From NCBI RefSeq assembly GCF_027596085.1, contig NC_072465.1:7854102-7918101 (forward strand): a stretch of 64,000 nucleotides of DNA, in the 5' to 3' direction. The number at the start of each line of letters is the position of its first letter. Within the stretch, counting starts at the first letter, position 1. Positions 24,540 through 36,610 of the stretch are shown piece by piece. This stretch comes from Anoplopoma fimbria. Taxonomy: Eukaryota > Chordata > Actinopteri > Perciformes > Anoplopomatidae. A model generated the notes under the pieces. That model saw only the letters and a program-made list of their open reading frames with translations. It was not told the DNA's origin and ran no database searches. The translations under genes and the position numbers were made by a program.

Positions 24540-25130
24540 AGAGAGTGGCGAGGGGGCGCGCCCGCCCCCCCCCCCCCCCCACTCCGGCCCTACCCGACGC
24601 AACACATCATCAGCTCGGCTAGAAGGATCCTGTGTGACGGCTCCTTAGCTCTAAACAGCACTCCCTGGCTGCCTGTGTGTAAACAAACATACCTCCTCTG
24701 TAGGCAGCAGCGGCACAGGGGAGTGCATGCTTTCATTCTGCTTCCACCCTCAGGCGCAGAAAAGAAAAAAAATAAATAAAGCGCATCGGCTCTGAGACCT
24801 GCCTCTTTACATTAAAAAGCTTCAATGAATAAACGCTTCTCCCTGAGCAAGGGCTTGATATCCAAATTGTAGGGAGCTGCCACTGGAAAGAGAAGAAAAA
24901 AACAAGAGGGTTGTGTGAAGAGCAGATGATGGAGCTCTGTTGGGGTTTTTTGGGGCGGAACACATGTGGCCGGGTGGGAGCGAAGGCGAACTGGGCCAGG
25001 CGGGCCACTGGATCGCGTTTTTTGGTGACAGTGCGGCTGCTCCGCTGGGCTCGATGGGGAGCGAGCGGCGGGGCCACAGCGGCCAGAGGCAAGCGGCCCA
25101 GTGTAAACAGCTCATTGTGGCGGCAAGCTG
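24540..25130. other. GC/CpG-rich patch
   Basis: Unlike its AT-rich surroundings, this stretch has a C16 run (24565..24580), an 8-bp GGCGCGCC site beginning near 24554, and many CpGs around 24945..25110 (cggaac, cgaaggcg, gatcgcg, gcgagcggcggggcc). It could be a CpG island with promoter or enhancer activity. No start codon followed by a convincing donor was found on the minus strand. Confidence 0.35.
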
Positions 25131-26061
25131 CTGAGGAGCTGCTGTAATTACCGCCAGTCATGAGAAGATGGATAGAGATTGAGGGAAAAAAAGGGGGGAG
25201 AAGAAGTAGATGAGAAGGATGTGGGGAGGGGCACGAGTGCTGGAGCAAGAGGTTGGGGCGTTAAGGGGGGAGGTGGGGCGTGGTTCCAGCTCCCGCATCG
25301 ATCTTTATCTATCTCAGATTCCCAGGGAAAGAATCACATGGAGAACAGGCCCCGGGGCAGGGAGCACGGTTCAGATCAGCGATGCACTGCGAAGCCAAAA
25401 CACACCGAACACCAGAGGCCCTTGGCAAATCAACTCTAATGCCACTGAGAGCAAGAGTGCTGAAAATTAAGTTAGCGGATATTTCGTTTTGTTCACAATG
25501 GACTGACAGAAAGAAAAAAAGTGAAATCTCGAGTTTTGTCTCGGGCTCTGGTTGTACGTCTGTGACCCGGCGTGCCTCAAAGGAAAGCTCCATGTGGGCA
25601 CATGCTCGATACATGCTCGAGTAATCAACGAGCTAAAATCTGGGAAATAAAGTATTCCTTGAAGGAAATGGAAATGGAACAGTTAGACCTAAAAAGCACA
25701 CCAACATTTGCACTTAAGTTGTCGCTGCTGATGCTTCTCTGCACGTCCTTGTCTTCGCACAACAAAGGCCTCTTATCAAACCTCACAGTGCTATCCAATT
25801 AGCGCCTGCTTTTCTTTTTTTTGCAGCAGCAGCAGCATGCAAACCTTGATCTGAAGTGGAAAACAAGTGAAAACCACTCAAGGGGCTGTTATTCTTTGAA
25901 GGAGCTTCTACAGCCGACGATAACAGGTTACTCTTTAACCCTGGGTAACGAGTTACAACTCCTGTGTGAATGATAAAAGTCAAACATTCCTCTGACACCC
26001 TGAGTGTTTCGGAAGACAGGTCGATCCAGAGGTTTACTATTATGTTGCTGTTTTCATATTG
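25131..26061. other. Non-coding interval without recognisable features
   Basis: Purine-rich in the first 150 bp, then unique sequence with no gene or repeat recognised. Confidence 0.45.
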
Positions 26062-26215
26062 GGGCAGCAACTAACGATTAGCTTCCTAATTTATCAGTCG
26101 TTCGGTCTATCAAAATGTTAGACAACAGTGATGAATGCCCATCACTTATTTCCAGAGTCAAGGTGAACGATCACTTGTTTTGTCTATCAGTCCAAAACTG
26201 AATCAGGTAGCCAAC
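26062..26215 (+). mobile_element. hAT-like MITE, copy 5 (3'-truncated)
   Basis: Begins ggggcagcaactaacgatta, continues 'cggtctatcaaaatgttaga', 'gtgatgaatgcccatcactt', 'ccagagtcaaggtgaac' and 'gtctatcagtccaaaac', which is the family order. It stops about halfway through the usual element. Best-preserved copy of the family in the window. Confidence 0.75.
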
Positions 26216-27300
26216 TAAAAGCAGGATTAAGGATTATTTTGTGTTCATGTATTTCCGTGTCATCGATCCACCACTATATGTGTGTCTATATCTCATACGT
26301 GCCCTCATGAATAGTTCAGAGGTTGTAACTCCCCCTCTGACTTACAACTCATCCTCTGATCCCTGCTAGGCCTTTCCTCGAACCCGGCTCTGATTAACAA
26401 ATTAACGGGATCTGGAATTTATCCGGGCCTCAGGTAGCGGCGCAGGAGTATGTTGAGGATTAGCGCTCTTTTCATACCCAGATTACACAGCATTTAGCCC
26501 CCCCCTCGGGTGGGAAGAAAAAGGTGGGGATGGTGTGCGTTTGTGGGAGTCGGAGAGGAGAGGAGAGGGGAGGGGCGTCAGGTGTGCCCTCGCGGATTAG
26601 CGTAAAGCTCCTGGTAATGAAAAGAAACGATGACCGCCGCTCCCCAGCGTCGCCTTTGAAGTCTGATCAGACAAGGGACTAAAAGGACCCCCTCTTCCAA
26701 AAAGGAGCCCAAGAGGTCGGCGTTGTTAAAGGAGGACTGGGATTAGACCCATCCGGCCCCGAGTTCTCCCCGACTCTCCCTTTCGCTTGACACTCAGCAC
26801 CTATCCTGCCGTTGTACCCGCTAATTGAATTTGATTTTCTCATATTAGGAGCAAAAGAGCCAAAAGACAAAGGTTACAAGGTAAAGTCTTCTGGCTGCTG
26901 ATTGAGTTTGCCAGATACAAAAGGTCAGCCTCTACTGCTGAGATTTAGCAGTGCTGCTGAAACTAAAAAGAGAGAAAGGGAGAGTGCTAGGATGTGTGAG
27001 AGGGTGTAATACCAGGTTTGGGTTAATCAGCTTTTTCTTTCAGCAAAGCAGACCAAAGCAGTCAGGAAGAGAAGGTCAGGAAGAATTCTCTCACCGCATG
27101 CTTGTACACATTAAATAAGGATTTTTGAAAAACCAGCATTAAGATTGTGAAACCCAGGGCTCGCCGACGGTGCAGCGAGGGATGTCACTGATGGACATCT
27201 CTGACATTGGACTAACAAGCAGGCTTTGGATTGTGCAACACACTGAACCACATGTGAAAACATATTGTACAATCCACAGACACGTGGCACAGACACATAC

Positions 27301-27375
27301 ACATTGTTGTACTTCTATCCTTGTAAAAACCCTCCATTGACCACAATTATCTCCAAACCCTAACCTCATTAGTTA
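27301..27375 (+). repeat. Dispersed teleost repeat fragment ('cttgtaaaaaccctccattgacc' family)
   Basis: The stretch 'ttgtacttctatccttgtaa' followed by 'aaccctccattgaccac' and 'ccaaaccctaacc' matches a fish repeat of the form 'ttcatccttgtgaggaccctccattgac', then 'cctaaccctaacc'. Short and diverged. Confidence 0.5.
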
Positions 27376-28649
27376 ACTCTATGTTTCAAGATTTTCATAT
27401 AAATTCCCATTTTTTATACCAATCAGGGACAAATCTTCTAAGAAATAGCCAGTCAACATATTTGCATTTAAACATTGCTTCTCTATGGAGTACTTTTTGT
27501 TTTTACTGGCATATTTTTACTGGAGTCTGCCATGGTTCCCATTTACCAGCCAGTAACCCCAATTGGCGCCGAATCAACCCGACCTCAAATCTTAAAGATT
27601 ATAACGTTAATCTAACCTTTATTTGTTATTCCATCCACCAATGTTATACATAAAGATCAGTGTTCTCCACAGGCATATACTATTGTATACTACTGTATAC
27701 ACATGAGTAGTACTCGTGGGGAGTACAATTACTACTGTAAAACTTATCTGAGGGAAGCTTTTGGATATTTGAAGTAAATAAATAATCACGATGATGGCTT
27801 CAAGGTTATCTTGGTTTGGATTTGGAGATCTGATATATCTAACAGAAGGCCGGCCTTTCGATCTCGGTCTGTGGAGCTGGAGTTTACAAGGCATGAAGGG
27901 TCTAATGAAAGATGCTTACAAGTTGCACTAAAGGAAATGTAGGCTCCAGTGTTCTTGGAGCTGTACCTACAGGGACTAAAAGTCAAGAAATATTGGCATC
28001 GGCAGCATCAATTTTTACCATTTTTTCTTTAATATGTCTATTGCAACTCCCTGAACCAATGGAAGTACAATACTGAATCACCGAAATGTCCAGGACTTAT
28101 TGCTAAATTTAAATCAATGAAATCAAGCAAGTACAACCGTAAACAAATCGACACAAGGCCGTAACCCAATAATTACCAACAGCTATAAGGACAGGAAAGG
28201 TCCTTAGTCCTCTCAAATTTGTTCAGTAACTTATGGTCTTCATAAAGCCAGAAAACAACAGTCATACACACAAACACATTTTTTCTCTCTGAGCAACTCC
28301 ACCTGATCCAAAGCCCTGTTCTGTTGCTACATGGAGGGTTCTAAATAGGGTGAAGGATCCTCTGACCAATCCCTGGCCTGAGTTAAAGGAATGCACCCTC
28401 GTGTGAGCCGCTCTGGGGGTTTACACAATGTACTAACAGAGGATTTGTATCCAGCGAAACTTGGCTCCCTCCAGCTGTGCTGCAGTCCAGCGGGGTTAAA
28501 TTAAAGACAGACTACACAGTGTTGCCACTCTTGTTAAACCCGGGATCTCTTACAATAGTCTGGCTCATTGTCAAACGATCTTCTCCTATATAAATGTCAG
28601 TGACCCCACATTCGTCTCTAAAAGGTTTTAACTAGCAACGCTTCGCTGA

Positions 28650-28900
28650 CTCTTGAAGCTGGATTTGGCAGTTATGAAGGGTAAAGTGGCATTTGAGCCA
28701 GATCTGTCAGTATGCTGCCAGCCAGTTACGACTTGCTGTCATTCCGCCGTGCCAAGGCGCTGCCATCATTCACCCTGATGAGCCGGAGCATCTAGCTCAT
28801 CATGAGCCGAGCTGTAATCCCCCGTTTCTTCTGACCCTTTGAGGAAATCATCAGCTGATCAGCGATTGACCCCCTTCTCGGCATCTTTACTTTGACCCCT
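28650..28900. promoter_or_regulatory. Candidate conserved non-coding element
   Basis: Repeat-free, with balanced composition and several near-palindromic motifs (for example tgatgagccgg, catcatgagccg, atcatcagctgatcagcg). It differs in texture from the surrounding AT-rich DNA. No coding frame or splice sites. Hypothesis only. Confidence 0.2.
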
Positions 28901-28917
28901 GGTTGATTGAGGGGATT

Positions 28918-28919
28918 TG

Positions 28920-28952
<33 letters not shown>

Positions 28953-28955
28953 GCT
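28918..28955 (+). repeat. Purine-rich (GA)n tract
   Basis: Imperfect GA run 'aaagagagagatag' then 'gagagagagaggc'. It forms part of a longer purine-rich stretch to about 28990. Confidence 0.7.
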
Positions 28956-31041
28956 AATGGAGGAGAAACTGAGAAAGAATACAAGAGAGAGGTTGATGAA
29001 GAACACATGCTTATTCACAGAGACAACCCAGAGCAGAGAGGAAAGGGCTGCCAGCCAGTTCGTCATTGGTACTGTAGATGAAGCACAATCAGAGCGGCAG
29101 ATGGCACTGGTAGCGTGGAAGTGTCTGGTAAGAGAGAGGAATGAGGAGGGCCAAGACAAGGCTCATTATCACCTCCCTCTTCATCACATGGCACATCAAC
29201 CCCCCCTCCCATCACCATCCGTACCTCTCGCTCCTCGTCTGATAACGGTGCATTACTCTCCCAGCAGGGCCTCTCGGATTCCACAATTTAGCAGCACCGA
29301 GCCTCTCCCCGCTCCGTATCACTGACACTTTTTGCCCACACCAATTAGGGAGGAAATAGCGAATCTAGTATCAAACAAGACAACAAGAAAGTTCTCTAGA
29401 TCCGATTTGCCATCTTGAGAATTCATTGTGGATGTCATGAGATATCGTGTGGTGCACATTTTCCAATTTGCCTCAAATCTCTTGTCTTGACTAAAAAATG
29501 TAATTCAACCATCTGTTTGTCTTCACGTGACCTTTTTGCAATGGCACTGCACTCCTCCTCAGGCAATACATTTACATTTTAAAGCTTTAAAACTTGCACG
29601 CCAGGATCTCTGATTCCACCACAAATTTTGGACATCTATAACCCGGCCTGGATTCATCAGTCCTAGAATGGCCAGGCTGTGCCCTTTACCAGCTGCCCAC
29701 ATTATGGTTATCACGGCTGCTGCAGCCCTTGGTAACCTCCTGCTCAACCCATCATCCACTGTGCATCTTTATACTGGCAGCCTGGCCAACAGCAAACTGC
29801 ATAAACAGCCCGACGTTAGAATGAGCAGTGCAAATTCGTTTTACTTGACAGCCATGTTGCTGTTGACCTCCCAGAAAAATACTAATTCCAGATCATTTCA
29901 TTGAGCAAATGCGATCATAACTGTTTATAAATACTGAGGGGTACCTCAAGCCCCGCTCGGTTGTAGACCCAAAATGCAATTGAGGGTAGTTAGCAGCCAA
30001 GCGGGGCTGAATGTGATCCCTATCTGAGGTCGTGACTGCGCGGTTGTGTGTGAAGGAGAGCAAGAGCAAGCCAGCAGAACTATCGACGGTTAAGGATGTG
30101 TGGTCTGGCCAAAGTGGATGAAGGTTTGGAAGGGAAATGAGGTTGAATGTGAGACTGCACAACATGCTCTGTTCCTCGCTCCCAAACGGTCGGGGTTGGC
30201 TGGCCCTCCAGGGAACCGAGTTCAAATGTTCTATTTAACCGAGGCACCGAAATACACCCTCAACGTGGTCTAGGGGGTGACGCAGCTGTTTCTTCTCAAA
30301 GAAACGCAAACCTAATGGGCAAAACAGTGATGATGTCAGTCATCACAGGCAGCGCGAGGATTGAGTTTGGTAATGGCGGAATGTCCCTGGGTTTGAAATG
30401 TGGTGAGATCAGAGGTCAAAATTTAGGATATTAACAAGGGTTCTTTACAGCCCAAGTGCCGTGCTATTGCTCTCGCGCTTGGCACCTTATTCTGAACGGA
30501 AAGCCGCTTTGCGGTAAGAGCAGCAATATCCGCTTCTGCTCTTGAGGTTTTGCATGGACGGCTCCATCGAAATTTACGACCATGACTTTGATACGCCTCT
30601 ACGTCATCCTTGCATCTCGACCAGCCCGCACGCTACTGTGCTGTGCAACAACTTTACCTGCCAGATTGGGGGAAGGCTTCAGTTTGACTTCTGTCCTCTG
30701 TTCCTATACTACTGCAGAAATACAGAAGTGAGCCACAACTTCATTATTTGCTTCCCATTTTCCTAAACATTGACTTCGCCTTTGTACTGCTTGTCAGATT
30801 CTTGGAACGGTTGCCAACACCACATAATCAAACTCTTTCCATTGTTGACTTTGTTGCTTGGTAATGATAAGGATGTCTTACAACTTCCCCACAATGTCAG
30901 AGTAAACACGCTTATCTTGAACAGCCCCCTGTCATCCACCCCTCCTCCGCTCCCTGTTGCTCCCAGGATGTGGCCGAGGTCGGGGAAAGGCAGGTGGGTT
31001 ATGTAAGCAAGAGTCATGGGTTTACTGGCAAGTTTGTGAGG

Positions 31042-31044
<3 letters not shown>

Positions 31045-31127
<83 letters not shown>
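31045..31127 (+). repeat. (TG)n microsatellite, 83 bp
   Basis: Perfect TG from 31045 to 31127, followed by ttgtgctg. It is (CA)n in the minus-strand transcript. Confidence 0.95.
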
Positions 31128-31130
<3 letters not shown>

Positions 31131-31489
31131 TGCTGATGGCGGTGTGTTTCAGTCTGAGATTCTTACTGGTCTTTCTACTACTACAACCCCCCCACAACTT
31201 CTGCTCTTTAATCCTTTAGATCTTCCTGTTGCGATTCGACGGATACAGACAGTGTTCTTTTTAAACTCTAGACATTAACAGCTGAGTGTCTTAAAAAGAA
31301 TTGCGTTTTTAGATGACAAAAAGAAGCTTTGTTTGGCAGAGAGTTAAATAAGTGCTATGAAAAGACAAAAGGAAGTCTGAAAGCCCTCCAAGTTGAAAAG
31401 ACCAAGTTGTATCTAATTTCTTAACCTCGCTGTCCTCTGTCTTTGAGCCTGAGCTCCAGGCCCCTTTAGTAAGGATTACAGCAAGTGTC

Positions 31490-31800
31490 ACTCATCTGTT
31501 TACCTCTGCGCTATTAACTTGTAATGTAATCACACGCTCCTGACTGGAAGTTACTCTTCAGCACTAGCTTAAGGATTATGCAAAGGAGCGAGTCAATACA
31601 GGTTAAGTCTCTATTATCGCACAGCCAATACTCGCCTCCTGGCGCCAAATTGCTGCCGGCAACCGGCTCCTTTTGTGGCGTCTGCACAATAGAGAAAAGG
31701 GGGGGGGAGATAGCAATCGGCTTGTGCCTGCAATCAGCGGCCAGGTTTGAGTGACGCGCGGCATTATTAGCATGACACTGGCTAAGGAATGGGAGCTCCC
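31490..31800. promoter_or_regulatory. Candidate conserved non-coding element
   Basis: Repeat-free sequence with TAAT/ATTA cores ('gctattaacttgtaatgtaat'), an octamer-like atgcaaag, and a GC-rich stretch 'cgcctcctggcgcc' followed by gccggcaaccggc. It lies between two TG/CA tracts. There is no open frame of note. Hypothesis only. Confidence 0.25.
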
Positions 31801-31873
31801 AGATTACAATTTACACGCTATCTTGTAACGCAGCTCAAGTCAAGAGCCTGTCACAACAACAGGTACCCTGGGG

Positions 31874-31891
31874 ATCTCTCTCTCTCACACA

Positions 31892-31931
<40 letters not shown>
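31874..31931 (+). repeat. Compound (TC)n(CA)n microsatellite
   Basis: TC repeat at 31874..31885 followed by CA, with one CT interruption, to 31931. On the minus strand this becomes (UG)n then (GA)n. It starts about 77 nt downstream of the GTAAGTA donor at 32008, so it is placed where TDP-43 or CELF binding could affect that splice site. Confidence 0.9.
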
Positions 31932-32008
31932 AAACAGACACACACATGGAGGTGGTGTCAGGAAGGAGGATGACCGGATAGAGCCTACAATTGTGACACT
32001 TTACTTAC

Positions 32009-32053
32009 ATGGCAGATCACAAAGGCTTTTGTAGCACAGGAAATCTTTCTTAC
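32009..32053 (-). other. Candidate recursive-splice exon (45 nt)
   Basis: Minus strand: the interval opens with GTAAG (itself a donor sequence) immediately after a strong CAG acceptor at 32056..32054, and ends at GCCAT followed by GTAAGTAAAG (donor at 32008). It is 45 nt, divisible by three. In phase 0, which is the phase of the intron boundary next to the pdzrn3-like alternative exon, it is open: VRKISCATKAFVICH. Two readings fit. It may be a recursive-splice (RS) exon, where the reconstituted GTAAG is used to remove the intron in steps. Or it may be an ordinary 15-residue cassette exon. Strand agrees with the pdzrn3-like gene. No homologue is known to me. Confidence 0.45.
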
Positions 32054-32097
32054 CTGCAGAGAGAAACAAAAAGAGACAAGAGATGGAGAATGTTAAG
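32054..32097 (-). promoter_or_regulatory. 3' splice site with branch point, joined to GTAAG (recursive splice site)
   Basis: Minus strand: a branch-point-like CTTAAC (32097..32092), then an uninterrupted pyrimidine-rich stretch (ctccatctcttgtctc, tttttgtttctctctg) with no AG before the final CAG at 32056..32054. The next five bases are GTAAG. The branch-to-AG distance of about 38 to 40 nt is normal. I scanned both strands for CAG|GTA. Other matches (for example 23289 on plus; 21468, 30655, 32839, 41739, 49731 and 55162 on minus) lack such a tract, so this is the single best recursive site, and it falls on the gene's strand. Confidence 0.55.
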
Positions 32098-32598
32098 TGT
32101 GTTTCTTTAGTGCAGAGTGTTCATGTCACTTGTCGGCCAGTTGCCTTGGGTTCATTCTTCATGGGTTCGTGCCCATATTTGGCCACGTGGGCGCTCCTCT
32201 AGACGGTCTCTGTTTAATAACAAAGTGCCTGGTCTCAGCTGGTTGGGCTGATGGGTATAATTCCTCTCTCTCTCTCTCCACAGTTTAACTCTTATCTTCA
32301 ACACACAAACACCACAGGCCAATGTACGGGATTCACATGAGTAAAGTTAGGGCAAAACACTATTGATGCTACTAGTTACGAGTATTGCTTGTTGGTACAA
32401 TTATTGCTCTCTCATACACACATTTAAGGTTTCTACAAAATATATATTGCTGTACATATATGGTTGGCAGACTTGACAGTGATTATAGCCGTGTCTTTAT
32501 TTTTTACAAAATAAAGAGTCAGTAGTTTGCTTTATGGAATTGTGAAGCTGAAGTTCTAAAAAGTGTATATAGGTGATATAGGATGCAGCATACAGTTT

Positions 32599-33118
32599 AA
32601 AGCTGCACTAGTTAATGTATTTATATAAAAAATGGATGACATAGCCATGTGTAAAGGGAAAAGGGTGGCCTACAATTGCAGTTCCCCTCAGCACTGCAGA
32701 CCGTTTCAGCATTTTTTGAGAACATTTCTTTTGGTTTCATGCCCCGCAGCTTTACTGCGTTGGTTCCCTCTCATCACTCTCAACCTTCCAGCGGCAGCAA
32801 GCTGCCAAAATAATGCCGTGATAAGCCCACCGCACATTACCTGCCCCTGTGCTAAATGGCAGACGGACACAGATAGCGACTATCTGGTGAACATAGTGGA
32901 GCTTTTAGAAGCTATAGAGCCATATATTTCCCCAAGAACTTGGTAGAGACCAAAAACAGAGCGAAAAGAAGAGAGAGTATCAGACTTGGATTCCCCCAGG
33001 GGAACAGGATCACAACTTCTAATGAAAGCTAATGTTGCTCCATGTCTCTTGGACGTGTATATATATGTTCTCTATAAACTTCATAAGAAGATAGCGTGTC
33101 AATGCAGTGTTAATAACT
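32599..33118 (+). repeat. Dispersed teleost repeat, about 520 bp
   Basis: It starts 'aaagctgcactagttaatg'. Motifs follow in the order of a repeat known to me from percomorph genomes: 'agcgactatctggtgaacat', 'agtggagcttttagaagcta', 'agagccatatatttcccc', 'ttggtagagaccaaaaacag', 'gctaatgttgctccatgtct', 'ataaacttcataagaag', 'gtcaatgcagtgttaataac'. An open frame across part of it is not a gene. Class uncertain. Confidence 0.65.
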
Positions 33119-33643
33119 TGTTGTATTGCCACCAGTCCCCCAAAGAAATCCACCTTGGGACATTGATTATTTCTTTGATTGTAATCCATGTAAAAGAATA
33201 TGATACATTTGATTATGTTGCTTAAACACAAAGAAATCGCATTTACACAAAAAAAATAAAATTCATGGTTATTTTGTTGCACATGTTCATTTCTTTTTAT
33301 AGCTTTTTTTATTCATTGTGAAATGCACGTTATTATGGTATATAATAATACTCATTTTTGTCGCTTCGTCGTCTGAATGTTGACCATTGGTTTCGTTAAT
33401 CAAGATGTAATTAAAAAACAATAAAAACGCCACTGCTAGGAAATAAAAGCTCGGAACAGCAAACGGCGTGGTTCCACTACAGCAGGCACACGATTCATGA
33501 GAGAGCCGGAGAGAGAGAGAGGGGCCGGGCTTCCTCTTAATTCCCTGTCTAATTACTCGTCCCCGGCTCACCCCAGGTCAAAGACCCTGCAGGTCCCACA
33601 ATAATCCGTCTCCTCTGACCACTTCAAAGGGCCCTGATTACAG

Positions 33644-33750
33644 GGAGGAGAGGAATGGAGCGAGAGAAAGACAGAGAGAGGACGGAAAGACAGAAGGATG
33701 AAAGGATGGAAGGATAGAGGAAAGGAGGGAAAAGGAAGGCGGACGGAGGC
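33644..33750 (+). repeat. Polypurine tract with GGAA/GGAT units
   Basis: About 105 nt of almost pure G/A, including aggatgaaaggatggaagga and gagagaaagacagagagagg. On the minus strand it is a polypyrimidine tract. Possible triplex-forming or ETS-rich sequence. Confidence 0.7.
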
Positions 33751-34878
33751 AGAGTGGAAAACACATATTGTTGAGCCGTCTGCCTTGTGAGGTCCGCTTA
33801 GCTCTAAGCTGATGCTTCTTCGCTGGCTTAGCTCAGCCCTTGAGGGCACAAGCCATGTGGGACTCCGCTCAGAACTGCTGCATTGGAGAGTGCAGACACA
33901 CAAGAGCGTACGCGCTCAAAGCTCCATTCTTTTTCCATTGTCACATAAAACGGCAGACTGATAATTCTCAGTTCGGCAATAAAAGCCGAGCAGACAAATG
34001 TAGCATAATAGCGGCACTGTTCTGTGAACATCTGTGTATGTTTTCCAATCTTCCACTGAGACTGTCTCCCATCTATTACATGATTCGAAGGAGCCAGAGC
34101 AGTCAGAGGAGAGATAAGGAAAGGCTGTTGGAGTGCATCAGGGAGAGAGAGCCAACATTTTCCAGAACAACAGACTGTTATTATCATAACCCTAAGCAGG
34201 TATGCACAGTACAATGTGTCTATGTCTACCTTGTTTGAGGCCAGATGACTTTAAATTCACTCAAAATTCAATATGTAGGAACAAGTTGCCAATAATTTGC
34301 GAATGAATGTCTTTACTGTCTTCAAATGCTTCTTTGGTGATTTTTTGGTACATCCTATCATGTCCGTTCTTTGGCTCGCCTCTTGGCAGTGGCCTTTTCT
34401 TTCTTTTTTATTTACTTCTATTCCAAACAAACCAATTGTGCTGCAGCTGAAACTATAAGTGTGGCTTGTTGTTTTTTTTCTTCATCAAGGAAAACGTCCT
34501 CCCAGGTGTTCATAAAAGCAAATGAAAACAGATTTTGTACAAATTGAATCACTGTCATGTTAGATCCATCAGATGGAAGGAGCCAAATGTATCTGCTGGA
34601 AAACATTGTGGATAATTAGTTAACAAAAATTACGACTTTTCAAAGCCAAAAGACGGTCCTGAAAGGATTGAATGATAAGTGAATCCCACTGCCGCACTAT
34701 ATAATTCACCTCAACAATGCTCTAAGTACTGTAATATACACTATTTTTTTTCGCCCACTTCTGGAGCGTCTGGAGGCCGGAGAACAGTTATAAAGTATAA
34801 TTTCAAAGCTGGGAGAAAACCGATGAAGGAGTTGGAGGAGTAGGAGGACAGACTTAAAAAGGCCCCAGGCCGACTGTG

Positions 34879-34918
34879 TCTGTCTCTCTCTCTCTCTCTC
34901 TCTGTGTCTCTCTCTCCA
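34879..34918 (+). repeat. (TC)n tract
   Basis: Imperfect TC repeat broken by tgtgtc. Confidence 0.85.
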
Positions 34919-35843
34919 TGCCGTGGATGATCATCGGCTGGAATGAGGCTGGCCGCTGGCTAGACTCGTCTGTCCACAGGTTTAAATTTAGGCTGGATCA
35001 GACGGCCCTCGCCCTCGCTGTCGGCTGGCAAGTCACTCCTGGGAGCCACCGCTGACCACATTATCATTTTGTGGAGAGGACGCGACCACCCGAAGTCAAA
35101 CATGACTTGAATTCAATTGGAAGCGCTTTTTCTCGAATAAAAAAGTATCCACTGAACTTTTTTTTGCAGCCAGACTGACTGCATAATGCTTCTGAGGTTG
35201 TGATATGGGACATTAGTGATGTTTAAGTCTCTTGTCTCATTGTGAGTAACCGGGGTTTAGATATTGCAAACATACTTCCCACCTACAAATCAAAATCTTA
35301 ACATACTGTATACATTATACTCTTAAGTTCTAGACCACCGACTACATTTCCACTGTATATATAAACAGACAGAGGGCGGTGTCTTTGTCATTTTTCTTTC
35401 TGACAACACATCACTGACAAAAATGAGAAAGGAAAAAAATAAAAATCAACGTCGATGAACAACCTCCCATCTGATTCTGCAGCCTGCAGACTGTTCAACC
35501 AGAGGTAATGATATTAGTGACACATCTTATTAGAGACCTCCGATGTGGAAAGTCTGACCGGCATTTAAATCAGCAAATGAAGCCTAATTATGGACGGGCT
35601 CATTCAGGTACGCATCTCCTTTCATCAAAGAATACGAGTATCTGTTTACAAGCTATTACTCACTCCCCCCTCCTCCTCTTGCTGGCTTGGTTGTCCACAT
35701 TATGTTATCTCCTCTGTAATTGCACATTATTATGCCCGAGCGATAAGGGAACGACGAAACAAGGACACCGCCTCTCGTGTAAACATTCAGATGTGATCTT
35801 AGCTGTTTTGTGTCAGTGTCTAATGTTTGTCTGAGAGTGTGTG

Positions 35844-35844
<1 letters not shown>

Positions 35845-35887
<43 letters not shown>
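35845..35887 (+). repeat. (GT)n microsatellite, 43 bp
   Basis: Perfect GT run preceded by gtgtgttgtg. First of three TG arrays within 800 bp. Confidence 0.9.
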
Positions 35888-35888
<1 letters not shown>

Positions 35889-36092
35889 TGATGGGGGGCG
35901 TTGTTGGGGAGGCGAGCCGCGACCTTCTCGACAGCAACTGAGGAGAACAGACAGTGTGGAGTCTCCGCAGCTGTTCCTCGCGGACCACAGAGGGGGAGCT
36001 TTTAATTGAATGTGAATGCGAGCTGCACAGGCTTTTAATTTGGCCTTGGCTGGAGAGACACACACTCACAGACACCAAGGGAGGCTGAGGTG

Positions 36093-36093
<1 letters not shown>

Positions 36094-36149
<56 letters not shown>
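36094..36149 (+). repeat. (TG)n microsatellite, 56 bp
   Basis: Perfect TG run from 36094, followed by gggggtgg. Confidence 0.95.
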
Positions 36150-36151
<2 letters not shown>

Positions 36152-36389
36152 GGTGGTGTGTGGGGGGAGGGGAAGACAGCCCCTGCCTCATCCTCATTCA
36201 TCCCCACTATCACATCCTCCCCCCAACCCCCTTTCTCAGCCCACACATCACACGCCTCTAATTACTAGCTATGGGTAAGCTGGGAAAAACAACAACATTT
36301 TAACAACAACAACGAGACATTGTGATGTGCAAAGATCAAGCTGTAACATCCGCTGAGCCCGGAATTAAATTAAGGAGCGCAGAACCCCC

Positions 36390-36390
<1 letters not shown>

Positions 36391-36436
<46 letters not shown>

Positions 36437-36440
36437 AAAA
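36391..36440 (+). repeat. Poly-A tract, 50 nt
   Basis: Fifty A residues with one G at 36424. No retroposed gene or SINE body was recognised immediately upstream, so it is not obviously a retrotransposon tail. Confidence 0.9.
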
Positions 36441-36521
36441 GGAGGCTCAGCTGTATCCTTGCGTAATGAGCAGAGGGACGGAGACACGTGATTGTAGACA
36501 TGAATACGGCGGGGCAGGAGG

Positions 36522-36523
<2 letters not shown>

Positions 36524-36608
<85 letters not shown>
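36524..36608 (+). repeat. (GT)n microsatellite, 85 bp
   Basis: Perfect GT/TG run followed by a short G run. Confidence 0.95.

Positions 36609-36610
<2 letters not shown>

Noticed and set aside
27561..27583. ttggcgccgaat resembling a retroviral/LTR-element primer-binding site
   Set aside because: No flanking long terminal repeat, polypurine tract or gag/pol sequence.
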